The notes: generated by a model from the letters alone, not told the origin. A stretch of DNA of 64,000 bases from Ceratothoa steindachneri (GCA_963969495.1 OZ018330.1:66412907-66476906); one strand, 5' to 3'. Counted from the first letter of the stretch, positions 44,801 to 57,290 are shown. Program-made: numbers and translations.

Positions 44801-44915
44801 GTTTGCTGGAGCTTTCAACATCTTGCTTAAAGGAATGGCCTTAGTCGATAGTCATTAGTAATAATTAAGTGAGAGATAGTGAAGAGAGAGAATTTGATAT
44901 ATAAATAAGATCTAA
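44712..44915 (+). repeat. Inverted repeat, right copy (~200 bp)
   Basis: Mirror of 43985-44185. Its first 60 bp encode the AFDTIPHMRPLQKILKVLIE segment of the CR1-like RT. The two copies enclose about 530 bp, so the transcript could fold into a long hairpin. Confidence 0.85.
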
Positions 44916-46098
<1,183 letters not shown>

Positions 46099-46138
46099 CA
46101 CAAAATCTTCTGTATAGACAAGCTTTTAAAGGCAATGT

Positions 46139-46330
46139 ATATCTTTCATGAGCGCAAAAGAATGATAAAATAAATCCAAAATCTTGCAAGAAACAGAAAA
46201 ACAGGATAATTTTTTCTTCGCAAAATTTATTTCCTAATTCGAAAAATTTCGTACTAATGTGAGATTCGAACCAAGAACACTGAGGCAGCGAGCAACCAGT
46301 TAAATCTCAATTAAACCGAGCCTAAGATTA
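46139..46330 (-). repeat. tRNA-derived SINE, copy 2 (5' truncated)
   Basis: Same unit as copy 1 in the same orientation and directly adjacent: box B GGTTCGAATC, CGCTGCCTCAG, a body with CTGTTTTTCTGTTTCTTGC, ending TCTTTTGCGCTCATGAAAGA. The box A part is lost near 46330. Sequence between the copies (46099-46138) is AAGCTTTTAAAGG-type spacer. The pair looks like a tandem duplication with later divergence. Confidence 0.7.
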
Positions 46331-46855
46331 CCGTCAACCCCTTTAAAATTGAACTAATCGGGCGCTCCCCCCATCCCTAAAATATAGGCATATATAATTC
46401 TTTATTAAAATTTCAAAGAAATATACTTAGAGAAAACTGGACTTTCCATATATCAGAGGATTTATGAAGTCAAACATTTTCCTAGCAGGGACAACATATG
46501 TCTACAACTAACTATTTTTGACTGGGACCAAACAGAATTCATTTATAGGGTGTCATTATTTTGATGATATGAATTTGAATTTCTCTAACTTTATTATAAC
46601 TATTTTTTTTCCAATTTTATTTTCAGATTAATAACGAATGATATTAAAATAACGAAGCATTTAAAAAGGCACGCTGTAATCGTTGCAATAAAAGATCTGA
46701 ATAATGATACCGAGATTACTCGCTTTCTAAAGGCTCCCCGATCTTTTATTGTCAGATTAGAATAAGACCAGGAAGCTATTGATAGAGAACCAGCAATGGT
46801 ATAAAAAGGAAAATATATCACCCTAAACAACCCCAAGGGAGCAGCGAGAATTTCG
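46331..46855. other. Spacer, nothing recognised
   Basis: This stretch is mostly AT-rich. A 103-residue minus ORF (46911-46600) is moderately hydrophobic, with no recognised motif. Confidence 0.35.
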
Positions 46856-46859
46856 CAAG

Positions 46860-47610
46860 GTCGGATGACCCCGACGCTCTTATCAAAAATGGTCGGGCTA
46901 GTCGAACCCAAGGAGCCATCTCAAGAATGTCGCACGGCCGTGAGATCCCTTTTAGTTTTCCCTTCTCCCCCGTCGCATCACTCAATCGGCGCCAGATCTA
47001 CGGCATCGAGGACTTTCGGGCGAGCCTGTAATGCTCGCCGAGAATATCCCCTCTCCCTTGCGCGCCAAATCTAATGAGTTCCCCGTCCCCCTTTGGGGGC
47101 CTCTGGCAACCCGCTTCCGCCGAGGCAGTATAAATACTTCGGGAATAGCTTTGAGAAATTAGCACCATACAGCCCCGGGTGTCTTGTTAGCAGCCACGTA
47201 CAGTATCGTACCCCCTGCTCCACCTCCCAACGGCTTCCAGCTACGAACGCCACGCGTCACCTCTCTACCCGGCCTCACTCATACCTAAGGCTAGAGTTCC
47301 CACCCGACAGTCGATAGACACGACTAGGCATCTATCACTCAAGTATCGACTTTGTCCTCGTCTGGTTACTCCCTCGTTCATTTTTCTGCGAGGTTAAAGA
47401 AAAAGGAATTTTGCAAGTGAACTTTGCAGCGCCCGGCTTCCTCGTCGTCTCTAAATCATCCGGTTATTTAGGATTTACGTGAATCTTCCCTTTATTAGCA
47501 CTTTCCCCCTTTTCCTGGAAGCAATCGCTGGACATCCTCCATCGTGTTCTCGTCCCCGTCGAATAATTTTTGTCTCCCCCCCCCGCCGTTTGGTACCCCC
47601 GGTTTCATCT
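46860..47610 (+). promoter_or_regulatory. GC-rich block with TATA-like element; possible solo LTR or promoter
   Basis: This 750-bp block is much richer in G+C than its surroundings. It contains GCAGTATAAATACTTCGGG (TATA box at about 47128-47134), then GC-rich leader sequence and short ORFs on both strands with no family resemblance. A second block with similar architecture lies at 48418-49616. I could not match its two edges to each other, so element boundaries are unknown. Confidence 0.35.
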
Positions 47611-48417
47611 TATTTATTGTCATTTATTTACTTTTGCATATAATATTTTATTTGTATATAGTAAAGTTATTCTTCTATAATCAGTTTCTCTAAACCTATA
47701 ACCCCTAAGAATGGATTATTTAGGCCAACTGCACTCGATTTTGATTGATTTACCCGCGTACTAAGGTGCTCCCAAAATATATGCAAAAAAGTCAAATTAG
47801 TTGTAAATGTTCTCCACATGGCTAAAATTATGCTATAAAATGTTAAAAGAGCTGATGTAAAATATTGACTAAATTGGCGAATATTTAGAGGTCACTATGT
47901 GTCTCCATTTCAGTCAAAATATTGGAACTTTTTAATAGTAGGCATTTATTGGTTGTTACTTATATACTATCATATATTTCTCATTCATAACTCATTTACT
48001 ATGAATTACAATAATTCGCAAAAAAATAAAGATATTGCATTATCTTAAAAGTGGAATGACATTTACATACTCGGCGTATGATGCAATAATAATTGTTGTT
48101 TCAGCTTGTTAATTTCTGAGCCCATTTGTAAAGTGATGAGGCAATAACGCCCCCTCGTTTCAAATGGTGATGCAATCGCACCATTTCCTATATAATTCAG
48201 CGAAGATTGATGAATTGTTCGGTTGTGGTTTGAAGTTTAACAGTTGACGTAATACAAGTGAAAACAAGTGCTGGTTTATGCAAGTATATATATAATTATT
48301 TAGGTGGTTAATATACTTTGTTTATTCAGTGCATAGATAATTTGCAGTTTTTTATCAATATCAGACTTACTTAAAGAATATTAGAATTTTATGTTAACAC
48401 ACTTTATATATATATAT
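47611..48417. other. AT-rich spacer, nothing recognised
   Basis: No ORF or repeat structure of note was seen between the two GC-rich blocks. Confidence 0.4.
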
Positions 48418-49616
48418 TGTGATAGAACCGTCTGAGGCCGCTTAAATTCAACCGCTATCACATGTTGTTTAGAAACACGTTGCTACCCACGTGCATCTTC
48501 GCGTCGAAGCCGGGCGTGTTATCGCCACCTGAGTCAATATTTAACCAAGGAGGTTCACCCTCCTCCCCTTCCGTTTCGCCCCATGCGTCGATCTCGCCAG
48601 ATTGAGTTAGGCTTATGGGCAGATAAGGTATGTTCCCAGGTGGCGGCTGGGCATTCCTTCGAAGCCCCCACTCCATTGTCCCCTACGCCAAGGGGATGGC
48701 TTCGACTATTTATATAGAAACCTTCCCGATTAGATCAGATCAGATCCAGATTATCTTCGCGAGACATCACGCCGATCTGGTTTCACTTTGTGTACCAGGG
48801 GCTCTCTACATTGAGATCCACTATTTTTATACAGAAGTGGACAATGTCCCTTGAGTGCCAAGGTTCGAGCCTTTGAGACGCCAAGTCCACAAGGCCCTCC
48901 CTGTTGTTCAGAAAGAGAACAACGTTAGAAGAGCCATTGTTCTTTGAGCCCGTTGACAAGAGACGGTTTTTACCCTTCCCCCCTGTTGTTCAGAAAGAGA
49001 ACAACGTTAGAACAGCCATTGTTCTTTGAGCCCGTTGACAAGAGACGGTTCTCACCCTCCCCCCTTGTTTTTCAGAAAGAGAACAACGTTAAAACAGCTA
49101 TTTTTCCTTGAGCCCGTAGACAAGAGATGGTTATCACCTCCCCCTATTGTTCAGAAGAGAACAACGTTAGAACAGCCATTGTTCTTCAAGCCCGTTCGTC
49201 AAGAAACGGTTCTCATTTCCAAGAAGTCACGTCAGGATAATTTAATCCCTCCCCCCCCTTCGGCTGGAACTCGCCAGCACCGAAGATTCCTTCGCGTTGC
49301 CTTCCTCTGCACAACAACTTGTAATTACGTAAGCTGAGCATTACCTTTGATTATCTAACCTTTCGTCCACCCTACCCTGTGCTTTAAATGCTTTATCGAT
49401 CAACCCATCCCTCTAATTTTTATTTGTCTACGTTTTTTTTTAAATCACTCCCAAATCTTAATCCTCGGATTAGCCAGATATTTCCACGACTCTTTCCATT
49501 CTCTGTTTATGTAAACATTTTCCGTTTTGTGTGTTGTTGATAGTTTACTTAATAAAACTCTATTTTATTAATGATAGCCATATTATTATTATTGAGCCCA
49601 GTTCCACTTCTTAACA
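48418..49616 (+). mobile_element. Probable solo LTR (~1.2 kb)
   Basis: The block starts TGTGATAGAACCG and ends CCACTTCTTAACA, giving TG...CA termini, and is flanked by ATAT on both sides (48414-48417 and 49617-49620). Inside are a TATA-like TATTTATATAG near 48700, a GC-rich leader, an 82-bp minisatellite, and AATAAAACTC near 49552, which could be a poly(A) signal close to the end as in LTRs. The flanking duplication is low complexity, and no internal region or second LTR is present, so the call is an inference from architecture. Confidence 0.45.
48901..49222 (+). repeat. Minisatellite, ~82 bp x 4
   Basis: Four head-to-tail units begin at about 48901, 48983, 49065 and 49144, with spacing 82, 82 and 79 bp. 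Each contains TTCAGAAAGAGAACAACGTT, AGCCATTGTTCTTTGAGCCC and GACAAGAGACGGTT. Units 1 and 2 are nearly identical; units 3 and 4 have diverged. The plus ORF at 49026-49337 is a reading through units 2 to 4 and not a gene. Confidence 0.9.
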
Positions 49617-49727
49617 ATATCTAAGATAAATAACCTTGGTCAATCAGATTTACCACGCACTCGAAATATAAGAATAGTTCCCTCAACGAATAGTTATATA
49701 TGGTATATCATCGAGAGTCTATTGTAC

Positions 49728-49730
<3 letters not shown>

Positions 49731-49807
<77 letters not shown>
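49731..49807. repeat. (AT)n microsatellite
   Basis: About 38 uninterrupted AT units. The ORF at 49722 begins by reading it as IYIYIY. Confidence 0.95.
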
Positions 49808-49810
<3 letters not shown>

Positions 49811-50139
49811 TAAGCATGACTGCCGTAATTTTTTACAAACTCAAGAGACTATTTATTTATGTCAAATGAAAGCTTATTCTTTCAAGAATATTGAATATTT
49901 AGATATTTTAGAGTATAAAAAAATATCTTCTAAGTGGGAAACTAAATGGAGGGGAACTGTGAGCTCACTCAGTTACAATAAATTTTTATTTCTGTTGTTT
50001 CAGATTATGGCTGGAAGTACTCGTTCATCTGTGGCAGTCTCGCTTTAAAGGCATCCTACTAGTGATCTTTCATATGCAAGACAACCAGCATGTGGTATAA
50101 AAAATACCTTTCTTTGAAGAAGAACCGCAAAACCGAACT

Positions 50140-51835
50140 GTACTCATGTAGAATGAATGAGCGTAATTTCGAATCTACTCTTTCAAAACTTTTTGACATA
50201 GCCTTAAAAATGCTTTAAATGTGGTAAAAAATGAAGAAGACTGCCAATTTCTGTTGATGCAGAGAGAGAACATTTTCTCCTGCAATATGTCGTTCTGTGA
50301 TAAGATTACTTTTGCCAAGGAATCGCGCAAAAATATCGACATGAGAAGACTTTACAATACAAAGAAAAAGTATATACTTCTAAAAATCAAGCAAAGGCTG
50401 CTGCTCATGCAGATTTCGAGTCATCATCATCTTAAGGAGAAAGTTTAATTGCGGCAGACGAAAAGTTTTGTCCACCTTCTTCAACTAAGAAAAAAATGCA
50501 AAATGTATTCCTTCAAATTCAAAAATATCTTTACAACTTAAGCTGTGGATGCTGTTCTTGATCGTGCAAATATTACGGATAGAAAAACAACAATGATTGC
50601 TGGATCAATAGCACAAGCCTTTGGTTAGGATATTGCAGCTATAACACTTTCTAGGAGTTCTATACGACGTTCCAGAAAGCAAGTAAGAGAGGCAACATAC
50701 AATGAAGACAAAGCTTCGTTGTCTGTTGAAAGACCGATCCTTCTTTACTGGGATGGAAAACTATTACCTCCTATTGATGGGGCAAAGAAACAGTAGAACG
50801 AATTGCAACAATAGTTTCTGTACATGGAATGTAAAAAGTTCTTCGTGTGCCAAAAGAATAGGCTATGGCATGCATTTCATCAATTAATGACTAGAATCTT
50901 CGTGACGAAGTTCAAGACCTTGTATTTGAAACAACTGCATCAGATACTGGCATAAAAAAGGAGCCTGTACGATAATTGAGAAAGTATTAGGAAGGGAGCT
51001 TGTTTGTTTTGCGTGCCGTCATCCTATTTTCGAAATTATGTTGTCAGATGCTTGCAATATTTGCTTGGGCCTATAAGTGGTCCAAAGAGGACTTTCTTTG
51101 AACGTTTTAAAGAACAATGGTCGTCATTTAAAAAGGATTCTTTTTTAGAGGCAGATAGCAGTTTATTCGTCAATCCAGTAATGCATAATCTTCGAGGAGA
51201 AATGTTCTTATATTTTCAGGAAGCTTTGAAAATTCCTCAGTTGCGTGACGATTATGAAGAATTGCTGCGACTCAGTCTCATCTTTCTTGGGGGTATTGAT
51301 AAGACAGAAATTACATTAAGAGCCCCAGGAGCGACTCATCATGCACGTTGGATGGCTAAGGCTATATATGTCCTGAATATATACTTGTTTCATCATCAAC
51401 TGAAACTAACGGAACGTGAAAAGGCCAATAATACAGAGTGCTCTCTTTTTATTACTTTGGTCTACTCGCGTTTTGGGAATGAAGCCCATTTTAGAATTAA
51501 TGCTCCTTTAAATGACATTCTTCTTCTTAAAACTTTGAAAAAGTACCCAAATTAGACAATATCTAAAGAAGCAACCACAGCCATTCACAGACACCTTTGG
51601 TATCTTGGAAAACATCTCTTGTTGGTCTTGCATTTTTTGATCATATAACTAACGCTATGACAAAACAGAAGATGGTCTCCAATCTCCAACGTAATGAAAA
51701 CACCAAAGTTGTTCGCCGATTGAATATTACAAAAAACATCAAGGATTTGGACTTGCAGAAACTGGTAACTCAAAAAACTAAGCTAATCTTCAGTCTTTTT
51801 CTACATTCATACAAACACTGATGCACCCTGTATTT
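50140..51835 (+). pseudogene. hAT-like transposase-family relic, nearly full length
   Basis: Read across frames on the plus strand: LFDIALKNALNVVKNEEDCQ FLLMQRE (50190-50275), LDRANITDRKTTMIAGSIAQ (50555-50615), SRSSIRRSRKQVREATYNED, then PILLYWDGKLLPPIDGAKK (50730-50790), GACTIIEKVLGRELVCFACR HPIFEIML (50960-51050), and the long open frame 51004-51555 with KRTFFERFKEQW, LSLIFLGGIDKTEI, APGATHHARWMAKAIYVLNI and NAPLNDILLLKTLKKY. It ends with TTAIHRHLWYLGK and LVGLAFFDH. I recognise the order as that of a large arthropod family of uncharacterised proteins. The WDGKLL, degraded D-x3-SN and CRHxxxE points resemble an RNase-H-fold transposase of hAT type, but that is inference. At least three stops or frameshifts inactivate it. 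Confidence 0.65.
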
Positions 51836-52220
51836 TCTTAAATTACCGGGTTAAGCGAATGGTAGTTAAATACGCAGTAATCCATTCTCTCTCAAAAGGC
51901 AATATTCAAATTTAATCCCGTGGTTATGTATCATATCGCATGTCAAATAGGTATTACCCTGAACCTTAAGAAGAATCAGCCCCTTCTTATAAATATTCCC
52001 TAATGCTATTCTGTGTGTCACTCTCTCTCTCTCTTGTTTACAGTTAATTTTCTTATCCTATCATTTTGTATAAAAATAATGTGTTATGGTAATATTTTGT
52101 CTGTCTTTGTGGAGCTAAAGGATGTACCATGATATTCTAAAACTAGCCCCGTAGTTGTGATCTAATAAGGTCGTTCTCACTCATACTTCTTTTTTCGTCT
52201 ATAGAGGTTAATTTTGCTAT
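51836..52220. other. Spacer with a short (CT)n run
   Basis: Separates the two transposase-like relics. A CTCTCTCTCTCTC run occurs near 52020-52035. No terminal inverted repeat was identified for the upstream relic. Confidence 0.35.
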
Positions 52221-52690
52221 AAATGAGCCGCCAGATGGTTTTGTTGGCAGTGAAATATGTAGAATATGGTGATGATAATCTAAAGGAAGCAACTATGGCA
52301 TATGAGATTGAAAGTAACTTTGATTAAATAAATATCATTGGTCACGAGTTTGAAAACACAATCGACGTAGGTTAACTGGAAGCATGGAAGGCATTTGTTC
52401 TGGTCGTGAAGAACTTTCTTGGCAACGGGAAGGCCAGGAACTACACATATCTCTTCACCAATATGTTGACTGCTTTGAGGAACATTGGATGCAACATGAG
52501 CATCAAAATGCGTTACCTATCTCACATATAGATCGGTTTCCTGAGAATCTTGGATTGCGTGGCGAGCAGGGAGAGAGATTTTATCAGGACACGAAAGAGA
52601 TGGAGACCTGGTATCAGGGACGCTGAGATGCAGTCATAGTGGTTTATTTATGTGGGACTCTGAAGAGACATCCTTACCATTGAGCATTCT
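52220..52690 (+). pseudogene. 'DSSK' transposase-like family, copy 2 (C-terminal part)
   Basis: One frame reads AWKAFVLVVKNFLGNGKARN and then YTYLFTNMLTALRNIGCNMS. After a one-base frame change the ORF at 52384-52626 reads RFPENLGLRGEQGERFYQDT KEMETWYQGR. These match the C-terminal part of the family found at 32560-33625 (VVQNFLGNHRAKNYG; HGESFYQEISKGESRYK). Only the last third of the usual protein is present. It lies 0.4 kb downstream of the hAT-like relic on the same strand, but the two families are unrelated in sequence. Confidence 0.7.
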
Positions 52691-54180
52691 AGTACTTCTA
52701 AGAAACTGAAGTTCATGCTCTGTGTAAAAGAACAACCACTGACCTCCCTCCTCCCTAATTTATCTTAACTTTAATTACATTTAGTCTTCATGTCTCATAG
52801 TTATTCTGGAGGGTGCATATTTTCTTTCCAGAAGCTAGTTGTTCCATTTGAAAGTGATTATGGTAATATATTTAATTTAGTGTGCAGCATAAACTATTTC
52901 TGAAAGAACTTCCCTGCCCAAAGTGCGATAAAATTTGCATGGTTGACTTTAATCGAAAAGCTTTCACATGCAATCGGGTCATAAAAGAGAGTGGAAGCAT
53001 AGAAAAAATAAAATGTGCAGTTTAGCCCAACAATTTTTAAAAATACATTTTTCCAACCTTAAATTAAGTGCTTCCGATATTATATTGCTCGTTAGTAAAT
53101 TTTGTGCAAAATAGTTTACTTGTGAGGATGCGCTTCAACAATTGGAGATATCTACACTGACATTTATGGATTGGTCGAGCTTTTGCATTGAAGTTTGTAT
53201 TAGTTTTGCGTTTGAATATACGAGTAAGTTAGACGACGTGAAATAGAAAGCATGTAGGGTGTTTGGAAGTTTTGAAAGAGATTCTAAGAAAATATTTTTA
53301 GTGCCTGTGGCTTTCCGAGATGAAAAGCTTTATTAGCTTGCATAAAAGAGTGGATTGAGATAGAACCAACAAAATTAGTGCCTGTTTGAAGCCTTATTAC
53401 TCCCTCGGAGAAAGATTTTAACACTTAATGGTCAATCACTCCTACAACTTCATCGACCCCTTCACTGGCGCCCAAACTCAGAATATTGATACAACTTGGT
53501 GTGACATAAAAAGATTGACCCCAAAATACGGCAGCTAAATTATATAATCGGGGATAAACTGCCTAAAGTGTAGGGGAATACTAGTTGTTGTTTTTTAAGT
53601 TAACCCAAATAACTATTTATTATATATTTTTTTATAAACGGTATTTGGTTTGTTAGGTTTGGTTTGTTTTGTTCTTTGGTTTAGTTTGATTTGGTTTCGT
53701 TTGTTTTGTTTTATTATGTTTTGTTTTGGTTTTGTTTAGTTTCGTTTTGTTTTTGTTTGGTATCATTTTTTAGATGGGGCCATTGTACCACTAATTTGAT
53801 CATTGCCGATGTGTTCGGATTATTTGTTACTGCATTAATTTAGAAGAAGCAAGGTTTTGCCTCTTTAACAGAGTGCTTATTGAAATTAATTAAATTACAT
53901 ATCACAACAGCTTCCTGGCTTTATAATAATAAAATGGGAATAAAAGAATATAAGTTTTTATATGAAATTCACCTGTACAGAACGATGAATGATCTCGACA
54001 ATGGTCAAATGAAGCAGACGACCTTATATAAACCTATATAAGGACAGGGAAGCGGGACTGGTGACAGCCCTCTCTTGACCATTTCCTAGATGGGTCAAAA
54101 TTTTGCCCCTCGTGTCTTCAACCCACATGACGATCTCCAACACCACGTATCCACGCAAGCCTTATCATGGTGTATTATCC
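52691..54180. other. Spacer containing a degenerate GTTTT repeat
   Basis: No coding similarity. The only structure seen is the pentamer-rich tract at 53638-53765. Confidence 0.4.
53638..53765. repeat. Degenerate (GTTTT/GGTTT)n tract
   Basis: About 125 bp dominated by TTTGG, TTTTG and GTTTA pentamers, for example GGTTTGTTTTGTTCTTTGG. The period is close to 5 bp. Confidence 0.75.
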
Positions 54181-54237
54181 TCTTATTAATTACATTTTGT
54201 TGAGTACCCGTGAGGCTCACTCCGACACTATTTAGGA

Positions 54238-54720
54238 ATGCCGAAAGGTAAACCTAGGGAAGAGCAATCGAAACAGACAAGACAAATCATCTCCACGGAC
54301 GGCTTAGAGTGCAATGATGAGCCCATCAAAGATTTTATTAAAAGGATCACGCGATTGGCTACCGTGCACGTCCACGACACTACTCTAAAGAACACCACTC
54401 CTCCTTTGATCAGCCTACTGTCATCACCCCTTGCAGTGAATGAGGTCCCAGAAGGAGCCATACCTGTCCCTTGGCACTAGGTATAACCACCAGACACGCA
54501 ACCCTCATAGCAGGGCATCGGAGACAGCGAAGAGGAAGAAGATATTCTCCGACTTCGACGATCGTCGCCTTCTACTCCTCGGGGTACGTCCCTTATTGAC
54601 GTAAGACAACTATCTCAAACAGACTCTCAAACTAAGTTGTCCACCATACTAGGCCAACTGAGCGAAAATTTGGGGGCGCCAGGGTTTAAAAGGAGAAAAA
54701 GGGAAGACATGGCCACGTGA
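54238..54720 (+). pseudogene. Unidentified ORF piece upstream of the Gypsy insertion
   Basis: The ATG at 54238 starts MPKGKPREEQSKQTRQIIST and continues to DFIKRITRLATVHVHDTTLK and a stop at 54478. Readable codons continue past it in another frame with an acidic patch (EEEEDI), TPRGTSLIDVRQLSQTDSQ and an end with KRRKRED shortly before the Gypsy LTR. The composition (basic N-terminus, then Ser/Pro-rich and acidic) is compatible with a structural gag-like protein of a retroelement, but I recognise no domain. A plus-strand piece resumes on the other side of the Gypsy element. Confidence 0.35.
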
Positions 54721-54753
54721 ATAACCCTGTATAAAGTTCGTAGTTTCAAGGTA

Positions 54754-55691
54754 TGACCAGCTGTGCGCTGTTATACGCACACTTGTCCACTGGCTGGCCG
54801 AAATTAAGGCCCTGCTTGAGGATTGCTTTAAGAGTGATTTGAATACACAGTTACTAGGCCAAAGAATATTCAAACACTGCTACAAAAATATAATTTAATG
54901 GGACTAAAGATTACATACATATATAGGTCAAGTATTGCAACTATGAATTAAGTTTGAACCGAGGGATACATAATTAAGAAATGATCTTACAATTATGCAA
55001 GTTCTAGAGCAAAGGGGATCCTTGAGGTTCAACGCGGAAAAGGTGGGAGGAGCGTGACAAAGCGGGGGTTAAATCCCTTTTACCTTAATGTGCGACAAGT
55101 AGGAATAGGGAGGTAAGTTTGACCTTGAACTTGTGGGCATCTTACGATACGCTCAATCCAACTTCGGAAAATTAAAGATGGGTCCTCTTATCCTTAAAAG
55201 GCAAATGGAGGATGCTTCGGGGATGCCTTTTCCTATCTTTAAAATTCGAAGACGTGGTGAGAAGGGTTGAAGCGTGCCTAAAATTATCTTTACAAACAAC
55301 AATGAGTGACGATTAGCTCTTCCTCGGCTCTTAAAAAATCACTCAATTCTTCTCTGCACGAGAATGTAGTCGATTTCATCTCCACTAACAAAGACGTTAA
55401 CGGCTAACGTACTGGACGGCAACTTCAGACATAATCTGCTTGTAAAATGTGAAGTGTCGAATATATATCCGAAATCTTCTAGACAGGGAGAGAGATTCAT
55501 CGCAGACAGATTTCCTTAATTGCCTTTGGTCGCGATAAGGGTCCATAGCGGGAAGTCGCGATGTCCCCTTAGTGGTCTTTTCATTGTTCGAATTTTCGCA
55601 ATATATAGGGCTGACGAATTTAGAGCGGTCAACGGCGAACTGGGAAACTCAGGGGAGTGGGATTCCTTATTTTTCTCCTTATTCTTCCACA
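54754..55691 (-). repeat. 3' LTR of the Gypsy element
   Basis: Begins (plus strand) TGACCAGCTGTGCGCTGTTA and ends TTATTCTTCCACA. It is collinear with 59902-60894, sharing CAAACACTGCTACAAAAATA, AAGAAATGATCTTACAATTA, GTTCTAGAGCAAAGGGGATC, ACGTTAACGGCTAACGTACT and GGTCCATAGCGGGAAGTC. The other LTR has a roughly 40-bp extra segment near 60090-60130. Confidence 0.85.
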
Positions 55692-56099
55692 CTCCTTCTT
55701 TTCAAGAGGACATTTTTTCCCCGAAATCTGGTGCGTAAGAAAATGTTTCGAACTAATTTTTCTTCAAGGAAGAGATGCTATAAAAATTAAATTAGTTAAA
55801 CGAGATGCAAAAAAAATTCTGGCATTATCGAGGTTAGCAAATAATAATAAATATTTCAGACTATCCGCATAGGTACAATAAAAAACAAACCAGAATTAAA
55901 ATATAGCAAAACAACACATTGAGTATCTAAATGAAAGAAAAAATGACCTATTACTAAAGACACACTACAAATACTGAAAAATTATACAATACTTCAAACA
56001 ATTAACCTATATATAAAAGAAATTAGCAAACATATTTACAAGGAGATACACTAATGGTATCTTTAATTTATGTCACTAGGTTCTTCTAGAGGATTTCTG

Positions 56100-56520
56100 C
56101 TTAAACTATACGCTAAAAAACTTTGAGTACCCTTCATATACACAATACGGAATTGATATTCCATGATCAACAGACTCCAACGCATTAGTCGTCCATTTTG
56201 ACTCTTGAAATTACACAGGTACGACAATGGCTTATGGTTACTCTCAATTACGAATTCATTTTCTATAAGGTATATTCTAAAAGGTCGAATTGGCTATGCT
56301 ATTGGTAAAGCCTCGAGTTCAATGGTGGTGTATGCCTTTTCGTGGACAGACAGATTCCTGCTCGTATACGCAACGGGATATCCACTTCCATCATTTTCAT
56401 ACTGCATGAGGGCACCACTTATACCACCACGAGAGGCATCTGTACGAATCTCAAACTTTTTCTTCGGATTTGGGGGTCTAAAAATAGGAGCAGAGATCAG
56501 TTTCTCCTTCCACTAGTTAA
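56100..56520 (-). pseudogene. Gypsy RNase H domain
   Basis: The minus strand reads LISAPIFRPPNPKKKFEIRT and then DASRGGISGALMQYENDGSG, followed by YPVAYTSRNLSVHEKAYTTI, ELEAL and VIESNHKPLSYLCNFKSQNG, ending RLMRWSLLIMEYQFRIVYMK G. The first catalytic Asp (TDAS) and the Glu (ELEA) are present. The Asp before HKPL is Asn (ESNHKPL). Only one internal stop, just after ELEALPIA, was seen in about 130 residues. It follows RT directly, and nothing like integrase comes after it before the 3' LTR. Confidence 0.8.
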
Positions 56521-56639
56521 TGCTAGACACCGCATGACAAGTCCAACTGACAGGATCGGGTCCCGTTTTCTTTAACATATCATTAAGGGTCGACGCTATA
56601 TTAGCGAAATTGGAAACGAAGCGCCTGTAAAATGAAGCG

Positions 56640-57290
56640 GGGAAGCGGCATTTCAGCTATGGCTTTAACTTTGTCTTCTTGGGGGACAATCTGGTTCTTT
56701 CCGATCTTAAACCAAGATATTTAATCGTATCATATGCGAAATGACACTTCGACGGGCCTATCCTGAGTCCGTGTGCGCACAAACGGATTAACAAAGTGCG
56801 AAGGTAATGTACCTGCTGGTCCCATGTACGGGTAGAAACGTACATGTTGTCAAAATAAAAGTTTAAACTGACTAGGCCGTCTACAATTCAACGCATCATT
56901 CAATAGTAATTTTCACACACAGTTATCAAACCAAATGGAAAACGGTTAAACTACATTAAGCCTTTTTCTGTAGAAAAGCTGTAAAACCCTTAGAAGATTC
57001 GGATAACGGAATCTTATGGTAGGCCTTACAAAGATTAATTTTGGAGATGAATTTTGAATCTTCGAAAAGATGTATGTTTTGATAAATCAAAGGTATGTCC
57101 TTGGTGTCAAACTGGCTGACTAAATTTAATTTGGGAAATGGAAAAATGGGCGCACATCCTAAATGATTGATTGCCCTTTTCGAAATTCACAATTGGGGCA
57201 GAAATGTCAGATGAGGAATGCTCGATGAGTCCCAACCTGGGCAAATTATTCTACTTCGGCTTTAAACGTGGCGCGTAAATGAACGGGAAT
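56640..57290 (-). pseudogene. Gypsy reverse transcriptase domain
   Basis: The minus strand reads HEIVLKTQEPVRTMPYLIPV, then PKLNLVSQFDTKDIPLIYQN, KFISKINLCKAYHKIPLSES, SKGFTAF, a frameshift, FNRFPFGLITVCENYY, VDGLVSLNFYFDNMYVSTRT and HYLRTLLIRLCAHGLRIGPS KCHFAYDTIKYLG. These are the Gypsy RT motifs in order. The catalytic YxDD box is YFDN at about 56846-56857 (GAC AAC), so polymerase activity is lost. The gap to the integrase region upstream is bridged by an acidic linker, as expected for Gmr1-type elements. Confidence 0.82.

Noticed and set aside
48901..49222. CRISPR-like array
   Set aside because: Units are 82 bp with no unique spacers. It is a minisatellite in a eukaryotic context.
49026..49337. 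103-residue ORF with repeated FFRKRTTLKQ-type peptide as a repeat protein
   Set aside because: The 82-bp unit is not a multiple of three, so the repeat shifts frame, and the ORF exists only because of a 79-bp unit. It is not conserved as coding sequence.
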